Source of the DNA: Acidobacteriota bacterium
GTDB lineage: Bacteria; Acidobacteriota; Thermoanaerobaculia; Thermoanaerobaculales; Thermoanaerobaculaceae
Reading direction: 5' to 3'
Assembly: GCA_021782525.1 (NCBI GenBank)
Contig: JAJXUY010000052.1
Span: forward strand, 1 to 8,274
Length of the DNA stretch: 8,274 nt
Below are positions 1 through 5,202 of the stretch, one piece after another (within the stretch, counting starts at the first letter, position 1; each line of letters opens with the position of its first letter). Below the pieces are notes generated by a model. That model was not told where the DNA came from. It searched no databases and saw only the letters and a program-made list of their open reading frames with translations. The position numbers and the translations under genes are program-made.

Positions 1-365
1 AGCAGGCGCTCTACGGCGGCGTGACGTACCGCGGCACATGGCTGCCGAACTCGCCCGAGCACCAGGCCGCCCTCGACGCCGAGTACCGGATCACGCCGGC
101 GCTCGCGGTCGGGGCCGGGGCGCAGCTGTGGACGCGGGCGTGGGTCGATCCGAGCAACGTGCCGTGGGTCGGCGGGTACACGCTCATCAACGCCCACCTC
201 AGCTACCGCACCCGCATCGCCGGGGCGCGGGCCGAGATCCTCGTGTCGGGCCGAAACCTCGGGGGCAAGCGGTACATCGCCTTCGCGGAGCCGGACCCGG
301 ACGGCAACTCGTACCAGCCGGGCCCGGCGCGGGAGGTCTTCGGAGGGATCCAGGTCCACTTCTAG
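1..365 (+). CDS. TonB-dependent outer-membrane receptor, C-terminal end (5' truncated by window)
   Basis: The reading frame enters from the left edge (first full codon at position 3) and stops with TAG at 363-365, giving about 120 residues. The visible part alternates short beta-strand segments with loops, such as LPNSPEHQAALDAEYRI, YTLINAHLSYR and AEILVSGRNLGGKRY. It ends in GGIQVHF, with the terminal aromatic residue that outer-membrane beta-barrels use for BAM recognition. The GRNL..KRY..F strand and the closing strand are typical of TonB-dependent siderophore, cobalamin or glycan receptors, which take up substrate using TonB/ExbBD energy. The plug domain and TonB box lie outside the window, so the ligand cannot be inferred. 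The family assignment is fairly secure from the C-terminal strands; the substrate is unknown. Confidence 0.85.
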   Translation, partial: QALYGGVTYRGTWLPNSPEHQAALDAEYRITPALAVGAGAQLWTRAWVDPSNVPWVGGYTLINAHLSYRTRIAGARAEILVSGRNLGGKRYIAFAEPDPDGNSYQPGPAREVFGGIQVHF

Positions 366-404
366 CGTGCTTTTCCGATCGCGCGCCCGCCGGGGCACGT
401 GATC

Positions 405-433
405 TTGTCGGCCCGGAGCGGAGGCGGTACTAT
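405..433 (+). promoter_or_regulatory. Candidate sigma70-type promoter of the small secreted protein gene
   Basis: TTGTCG (405-410, 4/6 match to TTGACA) and TACTAT (428-433, 4/6 match to TATAAT, with the key A at position 2 and T at position 6) are separated by exactly 17 bases. Initiation about 7 bases downstream (~440) would give a ~40-base leader with the AAGGAGG ribosome site at 466-472. It sits in the gap after the receptor gene, in a GC-rich background where such AT-containing hexamers are uncommon. Inferred from pattern only. Confidence 0.5.
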
Positions 434-479
434 CCGCGGCAGCTCATCCGCTCCCTCGCCGGGGCAAGGAGGCCAAGCG

Positions 480-968
480 ATGCGACGTTTGATCATGACC
501 GTGTTTCTTCCCGTCCTGTTCCTGGCGCTCGCGTTCCCATCCCCGGCGCAGCCGGGTCCGCCCGGAACGGCGGTGAAGTCCGGGCAAGCGACGTTCACCT
601 TCAACGGAACCGCGCTCAAGTTCGGGAACGTGACCGGGACGTTCAACCAGTCGTACGGCTACACCACGATCGGGCTCAACTTCAGTAAGGACGCCAAGAC
701 CGCCGCCGGCACGCACCTGAGCATCAATGTGATGGTCCAGGGACCGGGCAAGGTCGACCTCACCCAGGCGTTTGGCAACGGGATCGGGATGTGGTGGAAG
801 AGCACGATTTTCACGTACGAGAAGGGCAAGAGCACCTGTGCGGTCGTGTTGACGAAGGTCTCCGCGACCGAGGTGGAAGGAACGGCCGAGTGTCCGACGT
901 TGAACGAGCTGCACGGCGGCGGAACGGCGTCGCTCAGAGACGTCAAGTTTGTCGCGCGGACGGATTGA
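480..968 (+). CDS. Small secreted protein of unknown function
   Basis: I do not recognise this family. It has 162 residues and starts at ATG 480, chosen because a full Shine-Dalgarno AAGGAGG (466-472) sits 7 bases upstream; an in-frame upstream start at 399 has no such support. Residues 1-23 form a signal peptide: MRR, a hydrophobic core LIMTVFLPVLFLALAF, then a cleavage site near SPA-Q. The mature ~139 residues are rich in alternating hydrophobic, Gly, Thr and Ser positions (ATFTFNGTALKFGNVTG, GTHLSINVMVQG, STCAVVLTKVSATEVEGTAEC), which suggests a small all-beta fold. There are two cysteines, C120 and C138, that could form a disulfide after export. There is no lipobox cysteine, so it is probably periplasmic or extracellular rather than a lipoprotein. 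Its own promoter and a 114-base gap separate it from the receptor gene. Its codons look somewhat less GC-extreme than those of its neighbours. Confidence 0.8.
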   Translation: MRRLIMTVFLPVLFLALAFPSPAQPGPPGTAVKSGQATFTFNGTALKFGNVTGTFNQSYGYTTIGLNFSKDAKTAAGTHLSINVMVQGPGKVDLTQAFGNGIGMWWKSTIFTYEKGKSTCAVVLTKVSATEVEGTAECPTLNELHGGGTASLRDVKFVARTD

Positions 969-1110
969 CGCCGGTCGCCTCCGGGCGTCGTTTCGGGGGT
1001 CGCGATCGGTGGCCGCGAGCGCCGGCGGCCGGCGTAGAATCCGTGGGGCCGGGGCCGGGCGGGTGAGGGCCGGACGGTCTTGCCATCGCGATCGGTCGCC
1101 CGGTGCCGGC

Positions 1111-1593
1111 ATGGGAGGTCGGTTGGCGGAAATCCAGAGCGTGCTGCGGCCGCTTGAGCAGTCTGAAAGTCTGATGAAGGAGATCTACAGCGAGCTCGCC
1201 GAGGCGTTCGCGGCGGACACGGAGGCGTCGTCGTTGTTCTCCAGGTTGGCTTTCGAGGAACGCTCGCACCTGTCGCAGGTGCAGTTCCTCCGCCGACTGG
1301 CGCGCCAGAACGGATCGGAGTTCGGCGAGGTCGATATCGACCCCGACGAGCTCGGTCGCGAGGTGGCCGAGCTCGAGACGGTGCTCGAGTCCGTACGGCG
1401 GCTCTCGCTGCGGGAGGCACTCGTGCTCGCGATCCAGTTCGAGGGCGGCGTGGCCGAGCTGCACGCGCGGCGCGCGATCGCGAAGGCGAACCCCGACGTG
1501 GCGCGCGTGTTCGGCACCCTGCACCTGGCCGACGAGCGGCATCGCGACAGCTTGATCGAGCTGGCGGTGCGGCGGGGGTTCCGATCGGCGTGA
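1111..1593 (+). CDS. Ferritin-like (rubrerythrin-type) di-iron protein
   Basis: A 160-residue, almost wholly helical protein that fits a four-helix ferritin-like bundle. Helix 1 is around 16-36 (ESLMKEIYSELAEAF, with E24 a possible ligand). Helix 2 carries EERSH (E50-x-x-H53), helix 3 around 98-122 carries E111 and E116 (QFEGGVAELH), and helix 4 carries ADERH (D141-x-x-H144). Paired E/D-x-x-H motifs on helices 2 and 4 are the di-iron signature of rubrerythrins and relatives. No C-terminal rubredoxin Cys4 domain is present, so this is an 'erythrin'-like stand-alone bundle, plausibly a peroxide-reducing or iron-handling protein. The first helix-4 ligand is Asp instead of the usual Glu. The start is uncertain: ATG 1111 has no good Shine-Dalgarno, while in-frame TTG 1123 has GGGAGG at 1113-1118 and would give 156 residues. 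A TAGAAT hexamer at 1035-1040 is a weak promoter candidate in the 142-base gap before the gene. Confidence 0.75.
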   Translation: MGGRLAEIQSVLRPLEQSESLMKEIYSELAEAFAADTEASSLFSRLAFEERSHLSQVQFLRRLARQNGSEFGEVDIDPDELGREVAELETVLESVRRLSLREALVLAIQFEGGVAELHARRAIAKANPDVARVFGTLHLADERHRDSLIELAVRRGFRSA

Positions 1594-1645
1594 GGACCAG
1601 ACGGGGCTGATGGTCGGGGGCGGAGCGATGCGCCGCGACGGCCCC

Positions 1646-1652
1646 GGGGGAG
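1646..1652 (+). promoter_or_regulatory. Ribosome binding site deciding the start of the DinB-like gene
   Basis: GGGGGAG lies 5 bases before ATG 1658. Two earlier in-frame ATGs (1610 and 1628) have poor or wrongly spaced Shine-Dalgarno sequences and would add only low-complexity Gly/Arg residues, so 1658 is preferred. Confidence 0.55.
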
Positions 1653-1657
1653 ACGGC

Positions 1658-2353
1658 ATGGTGAGCCAGGGATCGCGCGGAGATCTCGAGGAGCTGTTCG
1701 GGCGGCGAAGCCGGCCGGCGGGCTCGGCGGAAGGGGCGGCCGCGCCGGGTGCCCTGCACCCGGAGCTCGAGCTCCTGATCCGTCAGCTCGCGGACGCCAG
1801 CCGCGAAGCCGAACAGCTCGTGGGCCACCTTTCGGAGCAGCAGTTCAACTGGTCTCCCGGCCCGGGCCGGTGGTCGATCGCGGAGTGTCTCGGGCACCTC
1901 AACCTCATCGGTTCGGAGCTGCTCCCCAAGATCGACGCCGCGTTCGCCGAGGCGCGCGCCCGCGCGTGGTACCGGCAGGGCCCCCCCCGGGTCGGCTTCT
2001 TCGGGCGGCGGCTGCTCGAGGCCACGGAGCCGCCGGTCCGGAGCCGGCGCCGGGCGAAGAACGTGCACGTCTCGGAGGGGGAACAGACGGCCGGCGTCGT
2101 CCTCCCGGCGCTGTTGGACCTCAACGCGCAGCTGGCGGAGCGGGTGCGGGCCGGCAACGGGCTCGACCTCGGGCGGCCCAAGGTGAGCGCGTTCGGCTCG
2201 GTGCTGTACAAGCCCAGCCTGTACGAACTCTTCCTCGTCGCGGTTGCGCACGAGCGCCGGCACCTGCGGCAGGCGCAGTCGGTCAGGGACGATGCGGGGT
2301 TCCCGAAGCGCGTCGGTCCGCCGCCGGCCGCGGCGCCGCGGGCGGGGCGCTGA
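1658..2353 (+). CDS. DinB/YfiT-superfamily protein (putative metal-dependent enzyme)
   Basis: A 231-residue protein matching the DinB_2/YfiT-like four-helix fold. After a low-complexity N-terminus (~1-32), helix 1 runs HPELELLIRQLADASREAEQLVGHLSEQQFNWSP. The family hallmark follows: GRWSIAECLGHLN (residues 71-82), with W73 and H80. The partner motif is AHERRHLRQAQ (197-207), with H198 and H202. H80, H198 and H202 form the expected metal-binding triad, so the site looks intact. Characterised members include bacillithiol- and mycothiol-dependent transferases and isomerases, but most are uncharacterised and no substrate can be named. The N-terminal ~32 residues and the Pro/Ala/Arg-rich tail (219-231) are probably disordered. 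The gene begins 64 bases after the ferritin-like gene and ends just before the ATL gene, so the three may be co-transcribed. Confidence 0.8.
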   Translation: MVSQGSRGDLEELFGRRSRPAGSAEGAAAPGALHPELELLIRQLADASREAEQLVGHLSEQQFNWSPGPGRWSIAECLGHLNLIGSELLPKIDAAFAEARARAWYRQGPPRVGFFGRRLLEATEPPVRSRRRAKNVHVSEGEQTAGVVLPALLDLNAQLAERVRAGNGLDLGRPKVSAFGSVLYKPSLYELFLVAVAHERRHLRQAQSVRDDAGFPKRVGPPPAAAPRAGR

Positions 2354-2463
2354 GAGCGGTGCGCCGTCCAGCCGGGGGCCCGAGCCGGACGGCGGGCGAG
2401 GGTTCGGGCGACCCCGGTGGGCCGGCCCCGCGGCGGCCCCGGGTGGGGGCCGGGACGGGCCGA

Positions 2464-2841
2464 GTGCATGGCGAGGTTTCGGCTCCGGCCGCGGGCGGCT
2501 TCGAGGCGGTCTACGCCGTCGTGCGGGCGATCCCGCGCGGGCGCGTGATGACCTACGGGCAGATCGCCGGCCTGCTCGGAAGCGTGCTCTCGCCGAAGGC
2601 GGTCGGCTGGGCGATGCACGGCTGCCCGGACGATGTCCCCTGGCACCGGGTGGTGAACGCCGCCGGACGCTGCTCGACCGACCGGCGGGGGGACATGCCC
2701 CCGGGCCTGCAGCGAGCGCTCCTCGAGCGGGAGGGCGTGGCGTTCGCGCTCGACGGCACGCTTGATCTCGAGCGCTTCCGGCACGTTCCACCGGTGAGGG
2801 GCGTGCGGGTACGGCGGCCGCCGCGGGCGGTGCGGGGCTAG
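2464..2841 (+). CDS. Alkyltransferase-like protein (ATL; MGMT fold, catalytic Cys replaced by Trp)
   Basis: A 125-residue protein with the DNA-binding domain of O6-alkylguanine-DNA alkyltransferases: FEAVYAVVRAIPRGRVMTYGQIAGLL (13-38, helix-turn-helix), KAVGWAM (45-51), PWHRVVN (59-65) and LQRALLEREGV (82-92). In true MGMT/Ogt the motif is PCHRV; here W60 replaces the acceptor Cys, as in E. coli YbaZ and S. pombe Atl1. ATLs bind O6-alkylguanine and hand the lesion to nucleotide excision repair without removing the alkyl group. Lys45 occupies the position I align with the nucleotide-flipping arginine finger. GTG 2464 is chosen because it places a short leader before the first conserved helix. 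GTG 2359, six bases after the DinB-like stop, is also in frame but would add 35 Pro/Gly/Arg-rich residues; the true start is unsure. The Arg/Pro-rich tail (110-125) is basic. Confidence 0.85.
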   Translation: MHGEVSAPAAGGFEAVYAVVRAIPRGRVMTYGQIAGLLGSVLSPKAVGWAMHGCPDDVPWHRVVNAAGRCSTDRRGDMPPGLQRALLEREGVAFALDGTLDLERFRHVPPVRGVRVRRPPRAVRG

Positions 2842-2844
2842 AAT
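2839..2844 (+). promoter_or_regulatory. Possible -10 element just upstream of xerD
   Basis: TAGAAT (5/6 match to TATAAT) overlaps the ATL stop codon and lies 8 bases before the xerD ATG at 2853. There is no -35 match 17 bases upstream (GGCCGC) and no Shine-Dalgarno before the ATG. If real, transcription would start almost at the ATG, giving a leaderless mRNA. Weak; pattern only. Confidence 0.25.
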
Positions 2845-2852
2845 CCCGGCGT

Positions 2853-3761
2853 ATGCGCGCCCCCGCCGCCACGCGTTTCGGCCGCACCGTCCTGCCGGAC
2901 TACCTGGCGGTCTTGCTGGTGGAGCGAGGACTCGCGTCGAACTCTGTCGCGTCGTACCGCCGAGACCTCGAGGCGTTCGGGAGGTGGCTGGCAACCCGGG
3001 GTCTGGAGGCCGAGGCGTGCGAACGCTCGGACCTGAGGCGTTACCTGACCGATCTGCGCGGGCGGGGCCTGGCGGCGCGCTCGGCGGCGCGGGCGCTGGC
3101 GGCGCTGCGCGGCTTTTACCGCTACATGGTCGAGCGCGGCGCCTGCGCACACGACCCGACGCTGGACCTCGAATCGCCCAAGGTGATGCCGGCGTTGCCG
3201 TACTTCCTCACCTCGGAGGAGGTCGAGGCGCTGCTCGCGGCGCCGGACGTGGATCGGCCGCTCGGCTTGCGCGACCGGGCGATGCTCGAGACCGTCTACG
3301 CCACCGGCGTGCGCGTCTCGGAACTGGTCTCTTTGACGCTGAGCCAGTTGCGCCTCGACCCCGGCTACGTGCGGGTCTGGGGGAAGGGAGGCAAGGAGCG
3401 GGTCGTGCCGGTCGGATCGGCGGCGCGCGGGTGGCTCGGCCGTTACCTGGACGGGGCGCGGCCGGCGCTCGACCGCAAGCACCGCGACGAGCTCTTCCTC
3501 ACGGTCCGGGGCGAGGGGATGACGCGGCAGTGTTTCTGGCAGCTGATCAAGGCGCACGGCCGCAAGGCGGGGATCTCGACCCACCTGTCGCCGCACGTGA
3601 TCCGGCACTCGTTCGCGACGCACCTGCTCGAGCACGGCGCCGACCTGCGCGCCGTGCAGGCGATGCTGGGCCACGCCGACATCTCGACGACCGAGATCTA
3701 CACCCACATCACGCGCGAGCGCCTGCGTTCGCTCTACGACAGCAAGCACCCGCGCGCATGA
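2853..3761 (+). CDS. xerD: Site-specific tyrosine recombinase XerD
   Basis: A 302-residue protein of normal Xer length. The N-terminal SAM-like core-binding domain covers about 12-95 (LPDYLAVLLVERGLASNSVASYRRDLEAF, then LAALRGFYRYMVE). The catalytic domain covers about 113-302 and starts PALPYFLTSEEVEALL. All catalytic residues are present: R154 (TGVRVSEL), K178 (WGKGGKER), H248 and R251 (PHVIRHSF), H274 (LGHADIST) and the nucleophile Y283 (EIYTHI). Xer recombinases act as XerC/XerD heterotetramers at dif to resolve chromosome dimers at division; XerD is normally activated by FtsK. The sequence reads as XerD rather than a phage integrase, with no phage genes or att repeats nearby, but XerC versus XerD cannot be settled without alignment. 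It starts 11 bases after the ATL stop, with no evident Shine-Dalgarno, and overlaps the transglycosylase gene by ATGA. Confidence 0.93.
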   Translation: MRAPAATRFGRTVLPDYLAVLLVERGLASNSVASYRRDLEAFGRWLATRGLEAEACERSDLRRYLTDLRGRGLAARSAARALAALRGFYRYMVERGACAHDPTLDLESPKVMPALPYFLTSEEVEALLAAPDVDRPLGLRDRAMLETVYATGVRVSELVSLTLSQLRLDPGYVRVWGKGGKERVVPVGSAARGWLGRYLDGARPALDRKHRDELFLTVRGEGMTRQCFWQLIKAHGRKAGISTHLSPHVIRHSFATHLLEHGADLRAVQAMLGHADISTTEIYTHITRERLRSLYDSKHPRA

Positions 3762-4528
3762 ACGGCGACCGGCAGGAGAGCAGGAGGGCCTTCGGGCCCG
3801 CCGTCGAGGCGCCGGGAGCGGACGCCCGCTGGCGGCCCCGGATCGGGGCCCTCCGGGTCGCGGTGCTCGGCCTCGCATTGCTGGCCGGGGCGGCGGGGCC
3901 GGCGGCGGCGCAGTACCTGGCGGTCTTCGTCGACGGCCGGCTGCTCAAGATCCGGTCGGCGACGATCGTGGGCGGGTCGAGGATCCGCCTGGACCTCCCC
4001 GACGGCGGCTCGATCGAGGTCCCGCTCACCCGCCTCGACCGGGTGATCGCGGACGAGATCGAGACGAAGCCAGAGCCGATCCCGCCGCCGGCGTGCGCCG
4101 CGGAGTACACGCGGGTGCCGTTGCCCGCGGGGACACCGTTCGCGGCCGAGATCGAGGCGGCGAGCCGGGCCGCGAACCTGGCCCCGGCGCTGGTCGCCGC
4201 GGTCGTCGGCACCGAGTCGGCGTTCCGGCCGTGGGCCGTGTCGCCGGTCGGCGCGGCCGGTCTGATGCAGCTGATGCCCTCGGTCTGGCTCGAGCAGGGG
4301 ATCGCGAGCCCGTACGAGCCGGCCGCCAACCTGCGGGCGGGGTGCCGCCACCTGCGCATGCTGATCGACCGCTTCGGCGACCTGACGCTCGCGCTCGCCG
4401 CCTACAACGCGGGCATCGCCACCGTGGCGAGGGGCGGCCGGGTCCCTCCCTACCGCGAGACGCGGGAGTTCGTGCGCCGGGTGCTCGCCAGGTTCTGCCG
4501 TCCGGCTCCCGCGGTGGGTGCCGGCTGA
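3758..4528 (+). CDS. Secreted lytic transglycosylase (SLT domain)
   Basis: A 256-residue protein whose ATG overlaps the xerD stop (ATGA, 3758-3761), suggesting translational coupling; no separate Shine-Dalgarno is seen. A polar Arg-rich stretch (1-30) precedes a hydrophobic signal segment (33-51, VAVLGLALLAGAAGPAAA) with a likely cleavage before Q52. Residues 52-100 form a small beta-rich segment (YLAVFVDGRLLKIRSATIVGG, IRLDLPDGGSIEVPLTRLDRV). The SLT/goose-lysozyme-like domain covers about 127-247. Catalytic Glu is E153 in GTESAFRPWAVSPVGAAGLMQLMP, with the family motifs GLMQLMP (168-174) and AYNAG (215-219). Such enzymes cleave the MurNAc-GlcNAc bond of peptidoglycan to give 1,6-anhydroMurNAc ends, in the periplasm. 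C113, C196 and C247 lie in the exported part. An alternative start after the polar stretch would need a non-ATG codon. Confidence 0.88.
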   Translation: MNGDRQESRRAFGPAVEAPGADARWRPRIGALRVAVLGLALLAGAAGPAAAQYLAVFVDGRLLKIRSATIVGGSRIRLDLPDGGSIEVPLTRLDRVIADEIETKPEPIPPPACAAEYTRVPLPAGTPFAAEIEAASRAANLAPALVAAVVGTESAFRPWAVSPVGAAGLMQLMPSVWLEQGIASPYEPAANLRAGCRHLRMLIDRFGDLTLALAAYNAGIATVARGGRVPPYRETREFVRRVLARFCRPAPAVGAG

Positions 4529-4537
4529 GCTGTGATT

Positions 4538-4556
4538 GCACGTATAATGCACGTGC
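4538..4556 (+). promoter_or_regulatory. Candidate nuoB promoter -10 box flanked by a GCACGT direct repeat
   Basis: A perfect TATAAT at 4543-4548 sits in the 90-base gap between the transglycosylase stop and the nuoB ATG. No TTGACA-like sequence lies 16-18 bases upstream (GCCGGC there), nor a TG extended -10. GCACGT occurs at 4538-4543 and again at 4549-4554, so the two copies bracket the hexamer 11 bases apart; the second is part of the palindrome GCACGTGC (4549-4556). This arrangement would suit a promoter dependent on an activator or repressor. Initiation near 4555 would leave a ~64-base leader. Inference from sequence pattern. Confidence 0.5.
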
Positions 4557-4607
4557 TCCGTCCGCGGCGGAACAGGGGGCCTGGCCCGGCGGTTGGCCAG
4601 AGTGTAC

Positions 4608-4614
4608 GGGAGGG
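4608..4614 (+). promoter_or_regulatory. Ribosome binding site deciding the nuoB start
   Basis: GGGAGGG lies 4 bases before ATG 4619. The in-frame GTG at 4532 is further upstream, but it would read through the TATAAT element and add 29 residues with no NuoB similarity, so 4619 is preferred. Confidence 0.6.
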
Positions 4615-4618
4615 TGCG

Positions 4619-5185
4619 ATGGGCGATCCGGGAAAGACGCCGACATTGCCAGTGCAGGGGAACGCGAGCGCACGCGCGCCGCACCTCAAGGACGGAGATC
4701 CGGCGTTCCTGACGACCAGGATGGACGCGCTGCTCGACGCCGCGCGCAAGAACAGCCTGTGGCCGTTCCCGTTCGGAACGGCGTGCTGCGCGATCGAGTT
4801 CATGTCGTTCATGATGTCCCACTACGACATCTCGCGGTTCGGGGCGGAGGTCGTCCGCTTCTCGCCCAGGCAGTCGGACCTGTTGATCGTCGCCGGGACC
4901 GTGACCGACAAGATGGCGCCCGTGATGGTGCGCATCTACGAGCAGATGGCCGAGCCCAAGTACGTCATCTCGATGGGCGTGTGCGCCTGCACCGGCGGCT
5001 TCTACCGCGCGTACCACGTGGTCCAGGGGATCGACGAGTTCATCCCCGTGGACGTGTACGTGCCGGGGTGTCCGCCGACGCCCGAGGCGCTCCTGCAGGG
5101 GGTCGTCAAGCTGCAGGAGATGATCGCGCGCGGGGAGACGCACTATCAACGAGCGCTGGCGGCGGCGAGGGCCGCCGGCCGCTGA
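4619..5185 (+). CDS. nuoB: NADH-quinone oxidoreductase (complex I) subunit B
   Basis: A 188-residue subunit carrying cluster N2, the last iron-sulfur cluster before quinone. Ligands are all visible: the tandem C56-C57 ([10 protein letters not shown]), C122 ([10 protein letters not shown]) and C151 ([12 protein letters not shown]). Other family blocks are [37 protein letters not shown] (66-102) and [17 protein letters not shown] (134-150). In complex I, NuoB lies at the base of the peripheral arm with NuoD, forming the quinone pocket on the cytoplasmic side of the membrane. C124, two residues after ligand C122, is an additional cysteine where E. coli NuoB has Asn-Ser. Residues 1-35 are a variable extension. 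NuoB normally follows nuoA; here the upstream gene is a transglycosylase, so nuoB opens the cluster. It ends 17 bases before nuoCD. Confidence 0.96.
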   Translation: MGDPGKTPTLPVQGNASARAPHLKDGDPAFLTTRMDALLDAARKNSLWPFPFGTACCAIEFMSFMMSHYDISRFGAEVVRFSPRQSDLLIVAGTVTDKMAPVMVRIYEQMAEPKYVISMGVCACTGGFYRAYHVVQGIDEFIPVDVYVPGCPPTPEALLQGVVKLQEMIARGETHYQRALAAARAAGR

Positions 5186-5202
5186 GCCGGGTGGGGGTGG
5201 GC

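Noticed and set aside
366..400. Terminator after the TonB-dependent receptor gene
   Set aside because: Only short imperfect GC pairings (such as GCCC/GGGC) are visible, and TTTT precedes rather than follows them.
395..401. GCACGTG upstream of the small secreted gene shared with the nuoB promoter palindrome
   Set aside because: CACGTG also occurs inside coding sequence (for example in xerD near 3594 and nuoB near 5014), so a shared operator is not supported.
2359..2463. N-terminal extension of the ATL from GTG 2359
   Set aside because: It would add Pro/Gly/Arg-rich residues without family similarity, and only a weak GAGAG precedes it. It is kept as an alternative start, not the call.
659..2887. 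A 742-codon open frame on the - strand opposite the ferritin-like, DinB-like and ATL genes
   Set aside because: The translation is low-complexity Arg/Pro/Ala with no family motif, and the opposite strand carries recognisable proteins. It is an effect of GC-rich third positions.
2984..3757. Upstream open extension of the transglycosylase frame across xerD
   Set aside because: Shadow of xerD in another frame; the signal peptide and ATGA overlap place the start at 3758.
2853..3761. Tyrosine recombinase as the integrase of a mobile element
   Set aside because: Length and motifs are those of housekeeping Xer proteins. No att-like repeats, tRNA, or phage or plasmid genes are nearby.
4093..5202. 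Upstream open extension of the nuoCD frame through nuoB and the transglycosylase
   Set aside because: The sequence there is Arg/Gly-rich shadow translation, and real genes occupy other frames. The NuoC family sequence begins only near 5203.
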